From Nitriliruptoria bacterium (GTDB lineage Bacteria; Actinomycetota; Nitriliruptoria; Euzebyales; Egibacteraceae), in NCBI GenBank assembly GCA_003550425.1, contig PUKE01000017.1:1-33690 (forward strand): a stretch of 33,690 bases of DNA, read 5' to 3'. The stretch's first letter is position 1; every line of letters starts with the position of its first letter. The position numbers and the translations under genes are program-made. Of the stretch, positions 17,471 to 28,359 are shown one piece after another. The notes under the pieces were generated by a model. That model saw nothing but the letters and a program-made list of their open reading frames with translations. It was not told where the DNA came from and did not search any database.

Positions 17471-17563
17471 GGTGGGGTCGCATAGTCTGGCCTAGTGCGC
17501 CCGCTTGGAGTGCGGGTAGAGGTGAACAGCCTCTCGCGGGTTCGAATCCCGCCCCCACCGCCA
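17471..17563 (+). tRNA. tRNA-Ser (anticodon GGA), CCA encoded
   Basis: Acceptor GGTGGGG/CCCCACC + G + CCA; anticodon arm CCCGC-TTGGAGT-GCGGG; T-arm GCGGGTTCGAATCCCGC. Confidence 0.95.
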
Positions 17564-17660
17564 GCCCCGTCGTCGCCCGCCCGCCCGCATGGGCCGGGCG
17601 CGCGGCGGCGCTCGCGCCACGGTGACCCGATCGTGTCCCTCCTGTGACCCTCGAGCCGCG

Positions 17661-18812
17661 ATGACCGCAGAGCCCCGCGCGCCGCGCGCCTATCCCAGGG
17701 CGCGCACGGTCTTCCGCGCCCGAGGGGTGCCGGTCCGCCTGGACTGGAGCGTGCTGCTGATCGCCGCGCTCGTGGGCTGGGTGCTGGCTGGCCTGCTGGC
17801 CGACAGCCCGAGCCTGCAGGGCGCCTCCACGGCGGTGATCGGCGTGGCCGCGGCGGTGGGGACGGTGCTGTTCTTCGCGAGCGTGCTGGTCCATGAGCTC
17901 GGCCATGCCTGGACCAGCCAGGAGCGCGGCCTGCCGGTCGCCGGGATCACCCTGTTCCTGCTCGGCGGGCTCACCGAGGCGACCGCCGAGGCCAAGCGCG
18001 CCCGTGACGACTTCATGATCGTGGCGGCCGGCCCGTTCATGAGCCTCACCCTGGCGGCGGCCTTCGGCCTGGCGCACGAGGGGCTGCGCGCCACCGACCT
18101 CGCCGCCCTGGTTCCCGCGGCGGTGCTCGCCGCCTACCTGGGCTGGGCGAACCTCGCCCTCGCGGTGCTGAACCTCGTGCCCGCGTTCCCCCTCGACGGC
18201 GGCCGGCTGCTGCGGTCGGTGCTGTGGGCGCTGGGCGCGGGCACGCATCGCTCGACGCGCCTGGCCGCGCGCGTCGGCCAGGCCTTCGCCCTCGGGCTGG
18301 GCGGCGTCGGCATCTGGGCGCTGACCCGCGACACCGGGCCCGGGCTCGGCGGGATCTGGGAGCTGATCATCGCCCTGTTCCTGTTCAAGGGCGCCGCGGA
18401 CGCGGCACGCTCGGCGCGCCTGCGCGAGCGGCTCGCCGGGCGGCGCGTCGGCGAGGTGATGGGCGCCGCGCCACCGCCGCTGTCGGCCGACCTGCCGCTG
18501 CACGACGCCGCCGTCGCGCTGCGCCAGCATCCCGCGCTGCTGTGGCCGGTCGACGACCCGCCGAGCGCCGCGGTGCGCCTGGCCGACCTCGAGGCGCTCG
18601 ATCGGCGGCGCTGGTCCACCACGGCGCTCGCCGAGGTCGCCTCCGACCTCGCCGGGCAGACGGCCTCGGCCGAGGAGGACCTCGATGACGCCGTCGCTCG
18701 GATGGTCGACGCGCCCGCGGGGATGCTGCTGGTCCTCGACGAGCGCGGCGCCGCGCGCGGCCTGCTGACCCCGAGCCTCGTCGCCGATGTCACCGAGCGC
18801 GCGCGACGATGA
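17661..18812 (+). CDS. Site-2 protease family (M50) metalloprotease
   Basis: VHELGHAWTSQERGLPVAGITLFLLGGLTE (HExxH) and NLVPAFPLDGGRLLRSVLWAL (PxFPLDGG) in a polytopic protein; ATG at 17661. Confidence 0.92.
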   Translation: MTAEPRAPRAYPRARTVFRARGVPVRLDWSVLLIAALVGWVLAGLLADSPSLQGASTAVIGVAAAVGTVLFFASVLVHELGHAWTSQERGLPVAGITLFLLGGLTEATAEAKRARDDFMIVAAGPFMSLTLAAAFGLAHEGLRATDLAALVPAAVLAAYLGWANLALAVLNLVPAFPLDGGRLLRSVLWALGAGTHRSTRLAARVGQAFALGLGGVGIWALTRDTGPGLGGIWELIIALFLFKGAADAARSARLRERLAGRRVGEVMGAAPPPLSADLPLHDAAVALRQHPALLWPVDDPPSAAVRLADLEALDRRRWSTTALAEVASDLAGQTASAEEDLDDAVARMVDAPAGMLLVLDERGAARGLLTPSLVADVTERARR

Positions 18813-19894
18813 GCGTCGCGGACGACCGGGAGGCCAGCCAGGGCCGCGAGCGCGGGCTCCTGGCCCTGCTCGGGCGCCTGCCACGGGGCACGGTCCTCGC
18901 GCTGTGCCTGGTGATCCTCGTGGCCGCGGCGACCACGGTGCGGCTGCCGGTGCTGGTCGAGCGCCCCGGCGACCCGGTGCCCACCAGCGGCGCGCTGACC
19001 GTCGACGGCCGGCCGGGCGACGCCGTGGACGGCGAGTTCGCCATCAGCACGGTCCGGCGTGGCGAGGCCACGCCGTGGACGGCGCTGCTCGGCGCCGTGG
19101 ATCCCGGGCGCACCCTGCGGCCCACCGGGGAGATCGTGCCGCCCGATGAGGACTTCGAGGGCTATCGCGAGCGCCAGCGGCTGGTCTTCGAGGGGTCGGT
19201 GCGCACCGCCGCCGCGGTGGCCCTCGCCGAGGCGGGCCTTGCCGTCGAGCAGCACCTGGAGGTCGTGCAGGTGCTGGAGGGCGCCCCGGCCGAGGCGCAC
19301 CTCGAGCCGCAGGACCGGGTGCTCGCGGTCGATGGCCAGGCCCTGGAGACCCAGGCCGAGCTGTCGCAGCGCCTGGAGGCGGGCGAGCCGACCGCGCTGA
19401 CCATCGAGCGCGACGGCGAGCAGCGGGAGGTGCGCCTGACCCCCGCGCGGTTCTCCCATGCCGGCGAGGAGCACGAGGGCCTCGGGGTGCTGCTCCAGCA
19501 GCAGCCCGACCTGCCGGTGCCGGTGGACGCCGACCTCGACCGCATCAGCGGTCCCAGCGCCGGGCTCCTGCTGGCCCTGACCGTGTACGACGTGATCGAC
19601 GAGGACGTCGACCTCGCCCGCGGGCGGCTCGTGGCCGGCAGCGGCACCCTGAACCTGGACGGGCAGGTCGGGCCCGTCGGCTCCATCGAGGCGAAGGTCG
19701 CTGGCGCCATCGCCGCCGACGTCGACGTCTTCCTGGTGCCCGAGGTCAACGCCGACGCCGCGCGCGAGGCCGCCGACGGCGCGCTCGACGTGGTCGGCGT
19801 GGCCACCTTCGGCGAGTCGGTGGAGGCGCTGACCGAGCCCGACGGCGACGAGGTGGCCGGACCCTGGTGCCCCCGCGGGCGGGGTGGCTGCTAG
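18809..19894 (+). CDS. YlbL-like PDZ + Lon-type (S16) serine protease, membrane anchored
   Basis: N-terminal TM, PDZ-like region (EAHLEPQDRVLAVDGQALETQAELSQRL), GPSAGLLLALTVYDV catalytic Ser motif and SIEAKVAGAIAADVDVFLVP catalytic Lys motif; ATGA overlap with upstream gene. Confidence 0.9.
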   Translation: MSVADDREASQGRERGLLALLGRLPRGTVLALCLVILVAAATTVRLPVLVERPGDPVPTSGALTVDGRPGDAVDGEFAISTVRRGEATPWTALLGAVDPGRTLRPTGEIVPPDEDFEGYRERQRLVFEGSVRTAAAVALAEAGLAVEQHLEVVQVLEGAPAEAHLEPQDRVLAVDGQALETQAELSQRLEAGEPTALTIERDGEQREVRLTPARFSHAGEEHEGLGVLLQQQPDLPVPVDADLDRISGPSAGLLLALTVYDVIDEDVDLARGRLVAGSGTLNLDGQVGPVGSIEAKVAGAIAADVDVFLVPEVNADAAREAADGALDVVGVATFGESVEALTEPDGDEVAGPWCPRGRGGC

Positions 19895-19921
19895 CCTTGG
19901 GCGTCCGGCGCGGTCAGCGCC

Positions 19922-20018
<97 letters not shown>

Positions 20019-20160
20019 CACGCCGCGTCGGCGCCCGTCCGGCGGTGGCCGCGCCGACGCGATGCCGGCCCACCGGCGCGCGGTCGCCGGCGAGCCCTGC
20101 CAGGCCCCGGGATGGCCCACGCGCTGGTCGGGCCCGTCCGTGCAGGGCCGTCCTCGGCGC

Positions 20161-22272
20161 GTGAGGTTCCCGGTGGACCATCGATCGCTGTACCGCACCT
20201 ACCGGCCGCAGGGCTTCGACGAGGTCGTCGGGCAGCGCCACATCACCCAGACGCTGGCCCGCGCGGTGGCCGAGGGGCGCGTGGCGCACGCCTACCTGTT
20301 CACCGGGCCCAGGGGGACCGGCAAGACCTCGACCGCGCGCATCCTGGCCAAGGCGCTCAACTGTGCCGAAGGGCCCACCGCGACCCCCTGCGAGGCCTGC
20401 CAGTCCTGCCGTGACATCACCGCGGGCTCCCACGTCGACGTGATCGAGATCGACGCGGCCAGCCACGGCGGCGTCGACGACGTCCGCGACCTGCGCGACC
20501 GGGTCGCCTTCGCGCCGGCGGTGGCCCGCACCAAGGTCTACATCGTCGACGAGTGCCACATGCTGTCGACGGCGGGCTGGAACGCCTTCCTCAAGACCGT
20601 CGAGGAGCCGCCGGGGCACGTGCAGTTCGTGTTCGCCACGACCGAGCCGCACAAGGTGCTCGACACGATCCACTCGCGCACCCAGCGGATGGACTTCCGC
20701 CGCGTCTCGGCCGCCGACCTGGACGCGCACGTCCAGGTGCTCGCCGACCGCGAGGGCCTGGAGCTCGAGCCCGGCGCGCGCGACCTCATCGTCCGCGCCG
20801 GCGACGGCAGCGTCCGCGACACGCTGAGCGTGCTCGACCAGGTCCGGGCGTTCACCGGCGACACCATCGCCGCGGCGGACGCGGCCGAGGTCCTCGGCGC
20901 CGTCGACGCCGACACCCTGACCGCGCTGGTCACGGCCCTCGCCGGGCGCGACGCCGGGGGCGTGTGCACCCTCGTGGGACGGCTGGCCGACGAGGGCGTC
21001 GACCTGCGCCAGTTCGCCAAGGACGCCGTGGAGCACCTGCGCCAGCTGCTCCTGCTGCAGGCCGCGCCGGAGGCAGGGCTCGTCGAGGCGACCGCCGAGC
21101 GCCTCGCCGAGCTGCACCGCCAGGCCCAGCAGCTGCCCCGCGCGCAGCTCCTGCGCACCCTCGAGCTCCTGTCGGAGGCCCAGCCGCGCATGCGCCGTGG
21201 CAGCACGCGCCTGCCCCTGGAGCTCGCGCTGCTCAAGGCGGCCCTGCCCGAGACCGACGAGGACACCGCCGCGCTCGCGGGGCGACTCGAGCGCCTCGAG
21301 CGCGGGATGGGCCACGAGCAGCGCTCCGCGGCCGCGGCCCCGCAATCCGCGCCAGCGCCGGAGGCACCGGCGCCACCGCCGCAGCCTGCATCGGCCTCGG
21401 AGCCACAGCCCGCGTCGGCCTCGGAGCCAGAGCCTGCGCCCGCCTCGGAGCCCGAGCCGGAGCCGGCTCCCGGGCCCGAGCCGGAGCCCGAGCCCGCGCC
21501 CGCGCCGGCCCCGGAGCCTGAGCCTGCGCCCGCGCCGGCTCCCGAGCCCGAGCCCGAGCCCACGCCCGCGGCCTCCGGTGGCCAGCCGTCCGGCGGGGGA
21601 GCGGTGGACCTCGCGCGGGCGCAGGCCGACTGGCCGGCGGTGCTCGAGGCCATCAAGCGGCGCAAGAAGCCCCGGGTGCACGCGTTCGTGTGCGAGGGCG
21701 CGCCGGCCGCGGTCGACGGGTCGGTCCTGACCGTGCGCTTCCCGCCCGAGAAGTCCTTCCATGCCGAGCAGCTCAAGGACGACGGCGTCCAGCAGGTCGC
21801 CGCGGACGCCGTGGAGGAGGTGCTCGGGCGGCGGCTGCGGCTGCACCCGATCGTCGACCAGGACGCGCCACCGCCAGCGGCCGGCGGCAGCGGCGGCGCC
21901 ACGCCCGCGCCGGCACCCGCGCCCGCGCCCGCAGCAGCGCCCGCCCCGACGCCGACCGCTGAGCCGGAGCCAAGGGGTGGCGCCGAGGCGCCGGAGGACC
22001 CTGTGGCTGGCGACGCCGGCGCGGCCCCAGCCGCGGACGCGCCAGCGCCGCCCGCCTCCGCGACGCCCGCCTCCGCGCCGCCCGCGCCGGCTCCGCCGCC
22101 GCGCCCCGCCACGCCGGCCAGCGATCCCGAGGAGGCCGCGGCCGAGCGCGAGCGCGCCGAGGCGCAGGGCGAGGAGCTGCCCTCGCTGTCCCACCAGGAG
22201 GCCGTCGAGGCGGTCCAGCGCGAGCTCGGCGCCCGGCTGGTCGACCCCGACGCCGACCCCGGTCGCGGCTAG
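20161..22272 (+). CDS. dnaX: DNA polymerase III subunits gamma/tau (start GTG 20161 or 20173; ORF extends to 20062)
   Basis: LYRTYRPQGFDEVVGQRHITQTL, GPRGTGKTSTARILAKALNC, C4 zinc motif, DECHMLSTAGWNAFLKTVEEPP. Confidence 0.95.
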   Translation: MRFPVDHRSLYRTYRPQGFDEVVGQRHITQTLARAVAEGRVAHAYLFTGPRGTGKTSTARILAKALNCAEGPTATPCEACQSCRDITAGSHVDVIEIDAASHGGVDDVRDLRDRVAFAPAVARTKVYIVDECHMLSTAGWNAFLKTVEEPPGHVQFVFATTEPHKVLDTIHSRTQRMDFRRVSAADLDAHVQVLADREGLELEPGARDLIVRAGDGSVRDTLSVLDQVRAFTGDTIAAADAAEVLGAVDADTLTALVTALAGRDAGGVCTLVGRLADEGVDLRQFAKDAVEHLRQLLLLQAAPEAGLVEATAERLAELHRQAQQLPRAQLLRTLELLSEAQPRMRRGSTRLPLELALLKAALPETDEDTAALAGRLERLERGMGHEQRSAAAAPQSAPAPEAPAPPPQPASASEPQPASASEPEPAPASEPEPEPAPGPEPEPEPAPAPAPEPEPAPAPAPEPEPEPTPAASGGQPSGGGAVDLARAQADWPAVLEAIKRRKKPRVHAFVCEGAPAAVDGSVLTVRFPPEKSFHAEQLKDDGVQQVAADAVEEVLGRRLRLHPIVDQDAPPPAAGGSGGATPAPAPAPAPAAAPAPTPTAEPEPRGGAEAPEDPVAGDAGAAPAADAPAPPASATPASAPPAPAPPPRPATPASDPEEAAAERERAEAQGEELPSLSHQEAVEAVQRELGARLVDPDADPGRG

Positions 22273-22356
22273 CGCGAGGGCGACCCGCCCGGGACGGCGA
22301 CGCCACGGCGCGCGGCAGTAGGCTGGGCGCCCCGGCCCCGACGGTGAGGCCCCACC

Positions 22357-22662
22357 ATGAACCAGATGATGCGTCAGGCCCAGGCGCTTCAGCGCAAGAT
22401 GGCCAAGGCCCAGGAGGAGCTCGCCGCCGAGGAGGTCACCGGAGCCGCGGGCGGTGGCACGGTCACCGCCACCGCCTCGGGCAACGGGGAGCTCAAGCGG
22501 GTCGAGATCGCGCCCGACGTGGTCGACCCCGACGACGTCGAGATGCTCCAGGACCTCGTCACCGCGGCGGTCAACGAGGCGATGCGGGCCGCCAAGGACC
22601 TCGAGGAGGAGCGCATGGGCGACCTCGCCGGCGGCCTCGGCCTGCCCCCGGGGATGCTCTAG
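22357..22662 (+). CDS. YbaB/EbfC family nucleoid-associated protein
   Basis: MNQMMRQAQALQRKMAKAQEELAAEEVTGAAGGGTVTATASGNGELKRVEIAPDVVDPDD; located between dnaX and recR. Confidence 0.95.
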   Translation: MNQMMRQAQALQRKMAKAQEELAAEEVTGAAGGGTVTATASGNGELKRVEIAPDVVDPDDVEMLQDLVTAAVNEAMRAAKDLEEERMGDLAGGLGLPPGML

Positions 22663-22713
22663 CCCCCGCGCCCACGACCGCCCGCGCCCCCGCTCGACAG
22701 GACCGCGCCTCCG

Positions 22714-23310
22714 ATGGACTACGAGGGTCCGATCCAGGACCTCATCACCGAGCTGGGCCGCCTGCCCGGCATCGGGCCCAAGAGCGCCCAGCGCCTGGCG
22801 TTCCACCTGCTGACGGTGGACGCCACCGACGCGCGGCGCCTCGCCGACGCGATCACCAGCGTGAAGGAGCGCGTGCGCTTCTGCGAGGTGTGCTTCAACG
22901 TCTCCGAGGGGCCGCGCTGCCGGGTGTGCCGCGACGAGCGCCGCTCCGACGAGGTGCTGTGCGTGGTCGAGGAGCCCCGCGACGTGGTGGCCATCGAGCG
23001 CACCGGCGAGTTCCGGGGCCGCTACCACGTGCTCGGCGGCGCGATCAGCCCGCTGGACGGCATCGGCCCCGCCCAGCTGCGGGTCAAGGAGCTGCTGGCG
23101 CGCCTGTCGGACGGCGCGGTGACCGAGGTGGTCATCGCCACCAACACCTCCATCGAGGGCGAGGCCACCGCCAGCTACCTCTCGCGCCAGCTCCAGCCGC
23201 TGGGCGTGCGCCTGACGCGGCTCGCGGCCGGCCTGCCGGTGGGCGGCGACCTCGAGTACGCCGACGAGGTCACCCTCGGCCGCGCCTTCGCCGGACGGAC
23301 ACAGCTGTAG
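22714..23310 (+). CDS. recR: Recombination mediator RecR
   Basis: [24 protein letters not shown] helix-hairpin-helix, C4 zinc finger [16 protein letters not shown], Toprim [27 protein letters not shown]. Confidence 0.97.
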   Translation: MDYEGPIQDLITELGRLPGIGPKSAQRLAFHLLTVDATDARRLADAITSVKERVRFCEVCFNVSEGPRCRVCRDERRSDEVLCVVEEPRDVVAIERTGEFRGRYHVLGGAISPLDGIGPAQLRVKELLARLSDGAVTEVVIATNTSIEGEATASYLSRQLQPLGVRLTRLAAGLPVGGDLEYADEVTLGRAFAGRTQL

Positions 23311-23376
23311 GCCCCGCCGGCGGCACCGGGCCCGCTACCATGCGTCGCGGTCCGACCTCGTCTCGGGGAGCAGCCG

Positions 23377-24620
<1,244 letters not shown>

Positions 24621-24624
<4 letters not shown>

Positions 24625-25682
24625 GCCACCACCACGAGGGCCGCACGCTGGCGATCGTCGGCGCGACCGGCGCGGTCGGGCGCGTGATGCGCCAGCTCGT
24701 CGCCGAGCGGGACCTGCCCTTCGACGAGGTCCGCCTCGTGGCGTCGTCGCGCTCGGCCGGCTCCACGCTCGAGGTCCGCGGCGAGCCGGTCGTGGTCCGT
24801 GACGTGGCCGAGGACGACGTGTTCGACGGGGTGGACGTCGCCCTGTTCTCCGCCGGCGGCAGCGTGTCCAAGGAGCACGCGCCGCGGGCGGTCGCCGCCG
24901 GCGCGAAGGTCGTCGACAACTCCTCGGCCTTCCGGCTGGCCGACGACGTCCCGCTGGTGGTCACCGAGGTGAACCCCGAGGCGCTCGAGTCGCTGCGCGA
25001 CGGTGGGGGCATCGTCGCCAACCCCAACTGCACGACGATGACCGCGATGCTGCCGCTGAAGGCGCTGCACGACGCCTTCGGGCTGGTCGGCTACACCGCC
25101 ACCAGCTACCAGGCCGCCGGCGGCGCCGGGCAGCCGGGCATCGACGAGCTGATGGCGCAGACCGAGGCGCTGGCCTCCGACCCCGAGGGCCTGCGCGACG
25201 ACGGTGGCGCGCTGCGCGCCAAGGCGCCGCGCCCGGAGGTCCACACCGACGTGCTCGCCTTCAACGCCGTCCCGCTGCTCGGGCCCAGCGACGCCGAGGG
25301 CTACACCGAGGAGGAGCGCAAGCTCGTCAACGAGTCGCGCAAGATCCTCGGCCTGCCCCAGCTCGCGGTCGCGCCGACGTGCGTGCGCGTGCCCGTGGTC
25401 GTGGGCCACGCCATCGCGCTGCGCGCCGTGCTGGTCGACCCGGTCCACGACGTGGCCAAGGCCGTCGAGGCGATCGAGGGCTTCCCCGGCACGGTGGTCG
25501 AGGAGTCGCCGACGCCGCTGGCCTACGCCGGGCGCGACGAGGTCGCCGTGGGGCGCATCCGCCTCGACCTCGTCGACGACCACGCGGTCAACCTCTGGGT
25601 CGTGGGCGACAACCTCCGCAAGGGCGCGGCGCTCAACACCGTGCAGATCGCCGAGGAGCTCGTCCGCCGCGGCCTCGCCTGA
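24621..25682 (+). CDS. asd: Aspartate-semialdehyde dehydrogenase
   Basis: [45 protein letters not shown] catalytic Cys; ATGA overlap with ask. Confidence 0.97.
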
Positions 25683-25702
25683 CGGCGCGGCTGGCTGGCC
25701 GC

Positions 25703-26896
25703 CTAGAAGAAGTCCGCCAGCGTGGGCTGCGGGCCCGCGAACGCGGCGGTCAGGGCGGCCAGCGCGCCGGCATCACCCGACGCTCGACCCGCCAGCGCCA
25801 GCTGCTCGGCGGTGCGGTGCCCGGTCAGCAGCGGCCCCACCGCGGTGGCATCCAGGCGCGCGGTCGCGAGGACGTCGTCGTCGTTGGCGAGCGGCTCGAG
25901 GGACCCGTGGCCATCGGCGACCGACAGCCGCCAGGGGCCGCGAGCGTCGGGCAGCTCGGGGTCGTCGATGCGCAGCGCCACGCTGGCGCGCACCGCCGCG
26001 GGGAACCCGCGCGCGGCGATCGCGGTCGGCAGGTCCAGGCCACGCGCCATCCAGTGGAAGTGCCCGGTCAGCGCGAGGTCCTGCTCGGGCAGCACCAGTG
26101 ACCAGGGGTGGGGGATCGGGCCGCGCAGCACCGCGTCAGCGGCCGTGGTCCCATGGCCGCCCACGAACGCGACCAGGGCCCGCAGCCCCTCCGGCGACGT
26201 CGCGGCCCAGTCGCGGATGCGCAGCCGGTAGCGCCAGTCGCCCGTGATGCTCTCGTGGTCGACCAGCGCGTAGGCGTCGAGCCCGTCGTCGCCATCGTGG
26301 CCCCAGGCGAAGCGGGCGTCCTCCAGCCGTGACCAGGCGCTCTCCTCGCGAGCCTCCAGGCACGGCTGGCCGGCGGCGAAGCGCGCGTGGCAGGCGCGCA
26401 CCGCCGCGCGGTCGGCGGGCTCGCGCAGGTCGAGACGCCGCACCCTGGGCCCGCGCCCCGCCACGCGGGCGGAGCGGCACTCCAGGCGCCACCACGCGAA
26501 CGCCCCGGCCTGCTCCCAGCCCAGCGCCCGGTACATCCCGTCCAGCGCGGGGAACAGCAGCGACAGGCCGAGCCCCTCGCGGGCGCCCTCGGCGATCACG
26601 TGGCGCATCAGCGCGCTGCCGGCGCCGCGACCCCGATCCTCGGGGGCCACCGCGACGCTGGCCACGTGCTGGCAGGGCACCCGCTGCCCGCCGATCCAGT
26701 GGTCGGCGGGCCACACGGCGCCGTGGGCCAGGACGCGGCCGTCGGACTCCACCCCGACCAGGGCGCCGTGGTCGACCCGCTCGCGCAGGCGCTCGTTCAG
26801 CGTGTCCTCGCCGCGCGGGGTGCCGAAGGCGGCGACGGCCCGCTCGACGGCGTCGGGCAGGTCCGCGCCGGTCAGCCGCCGGTAGGTCAGGGTCAT
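25703..26896 (-). CDS. Eis-like GNAT family N-acetyltransferase with SCP2-like C-terminal domain
   Basis: TLTYRRLTGADLPDAVERAVAAFG; VASVAVAPEDRGRGAGSALMRHVIAEGAREGLGLSLLFPALDGMYRALGWEQAG; C-terminal region ending LAALTAAFAGPQPTLADFF. Confidence 0.88.
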   Translation of the reverse strand: MTLTYRRLTGADLPDAVERAVAAFGTPRGEDTLNERLRERVDHGALVGVESDGRVLAHGAVWPADHWIGGQRVPCQHVASVAVAPEDRGRGAGSALMRHVIAEGAREGLGLSLLFPALDGMYRALGWEQAGAFAWWRLECRSARVAGRGPRVRRLDLREPADRAAVRACHARFAAGQPCLEAREESAWSRLEDARFAWGHDGDDGLDAYALVDHESITGDWRYRLRIRDWAATSPEGLRALVAFVGGHGTTAADAVLRGPIPHPWSLVLPEQDLALTGHFHWMARGLDLPTAIAARGFPAAVRASVALRIDDPELPDARGPWRLSVADGHGSLEPLANDDDVLATARLDATAVGPLLTGHRTAEQLALAGRASGDAGALAALTAAFAGPQPTLADFF

Positions 26897-26939
26897 GCTC
26901 GGGCTCCCGCGTCGGTGGTGTGCCCGCCGGGGCTGGCGC

Positions 26940-27230
26940 TCATCGGTCCTGGGCGCACGCGCACGGCAGCGACCCGCAGCGGGGGCAGCCCTCGGCGTAG
27001 CGCGCCGCCGCGGCGGCGAGGTCCACGTCGGCCTGCTCGGCGAGGGAGGCCAGCCAGGCGAGCACGTCGGCCATCTCGCGCTCGCGGTCCTCGTGGTCGC
27101 CGCGGAACAGCGCGCGGCTGAGCTCGCCGCACTCCTCGACGAACCAGGCGAACGTGCGCGCCTGCCCGCGGGCGGCATCGCGCTCGCCGTACAGGTCGGC
27201 CATCTGACGCTGGAAGTCTCGCAGGTGCAT
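26940..27230 (-). CDS. MazG-like nucleotide pyrophosphohydrolase
   Basis: LRDFQRQMADLYGERDAARGQARTFAWFVEECGELSRALFRGDHEDREREMADVLAWLASLA (EExxE...D motif); Cys-rich C-terminus CPRCGSLPCAC. Confidence 0.85.
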   Translation of the reverse strand: MHLRDFQRQMADLYGERDAARGQARTFAWFVEECGELSRALFRGDHEDREREMADVLAWLASLAEQADVDLAAAAARYAEGCPRCGSLPCACAQDR

Positions 27231-27252
27231 GAGCGCGCAGTCTGACGTGCGA

Positions 27253-27278
27253 GGGCCCCGCCGGCACCGGCGGGGCCC
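27253..27278 (-). terminator. Hairpin GGGCCCCGCCGG-CA-CCGGCGGGGCCC downstream of tRNA-Pro
   Basis: 12-bp perfect inverted repeat between mazG-like start and tRNA 3' end. Confidence 0.6.
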
Positions 27279-27287
27279 ATCGAGGAG

Positions 27288-27362
27288 TCGGGATGCCCGG
27301 ATTTGAACCGGGGACCTCCACGTCCCGAACGTGGCGCGCTAACCAAGCTGCGCTACATCCCG
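27288..27362 (-). tRNA. tRNA-Pro (anticodon CGG), CCA not encoded
   Basis: Reverse complement CGGGATGTAGCGCAGCTTGGTTAGCGCGCCACGTTCGGGACGTGGAGGTCCCCGGTTCAAATCCGGGCATCCCGA; anticodon arm CCACG-TTCGGGA-CGTGG. Confidence 0.96.
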
Positions 27363-27417
27363 ATCGCATCGCGCCGTGGCGATGCTGGCGTGAGTGTAGG
27401 TGCGCGGGCACCGCCCC

Positions 27418-28359
27418 TCAATGCGCGGCCGGGACCACCTCGAGCAGCGTGGCCTCGGGGCGGCAGGCGAAGCGCATCGGCCCCGACGCCGACACCCCCA
27501 GGCCCGCCGACACGTGCAGCCACGGCCCCTCGGGCGAGGCGCGGGACAGGCCGCGCGCCTGTCGTCGGGGGAGGTCGCAGTTGGTGGTCAGCGCGCCCAC
27601 GCCCGGCACCCGCACCTGCCCGCCGTGGGTGTGCCCAGCCAGGATCAGCTCCGCGCCGTCGGCGGCCAGCGCCGCCAGCGCGCGCTGGTAGGGGGCGTGG
27701 ACGAGCCCCAGTCGCAGCACCGGCGCCGGGACGCCGGGCTCGGGGGCGCTCGGGCGCGGTCCCAGCCGCATGGGACGGTCGCGGCCGATGTGGGGGTCGC
27801 CCAGCGCGGCCACCGCCACGGGCCCAGCGGCGGTCGTCACCGTGGTGCGCGCGTTCTCGAGGACCTGCCAGCCGCGCTCGGTGAGGGCTCGCACCAGCCG
27901 GTCGGTGTCCAGCGGCGGCCCGAGGACGCGCTCGCGCCGGGTGCGCAGGTAGCGCAGCGGGTTGCTCGGGGTGGGCCCGTAGGCGTCGTTGGAGCCGAGC
28001 ACCACCAGGCCCGGGACGCCGCGTCGCTCACCGAGCGCCCGGGCGACCGCCGGGATCCCGGCGGCGCCGCCGAGGAGGTCGCCGGTGGCCACGACCAGGT
28101 CGGGCTCTGCGTCCAGGGCGCGGGCCAGGAAGGCCTCCACCCGTGGGGAGGGCGTGGCGAGGTGCAGGTCCGAGACGTGCAGCACCCGCAGGGCGGGCCT
28201 CGTCGAGGATCGATCCGCTGGGGGCAGGGGGACGGTGACGCGGCGCAGGACCGGCCACCGGGGCTCCACGCCGATCGCCCATCCGGCGGCCAGCCCTCCG
28301 AGGGCCAGCGCGCCCACCGCGAGCGATGCCGCGGATCGGGCGGCCGGCGGCCGCCTCAC
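27418..28359 (-). CDS. Metallophosphoesterase (YkuE/calcineurin-like)
   Basis: LRVLHVSDLHLATP, DLVVATGDLLGG, LVVLGSNDAYG, LVHAP, ELILAGHTHGGQVRVP; GTG start overlaps PBP stop by 4 nt. Confidence 0.93.
   Translation of the reverse strand: MRRPPAARSAASLAVGALALGGLAAGWAIGVEPRWPVLRRVTVPLPPADRSSTRPALRVLHVSDLHLATPSPRVEAFLARALDAEPDLVVATGDLLGGAAGIPAVARALGERRGVPGLVVLGSNDAYGPTPSNPLRYLRTRRERVLGPPLDTDRLVRALTERGWQVLENARTTVTTAAGPVAVAALGDPHIGRDRPMRLGPRPSAPEPGVPAPVLRLGLVHAPYQRALAALAADGAELILAGHTHGGQVRVPGVGALTTNCDLPRRQARGLSRASPEGPWLHVSAGLGVSASGPMRFACRPEATLLEVVPAAH

Noticed and set aside
21340-21590. Separate secreted proline-rich protein in an alternate frame over dnaX
   Set aside because: The P/A/E-rich linker is in frame with dnaX; alternate-frame ORFs there (21197-21730, 21761-22321) lack starts with RBS and domain support.
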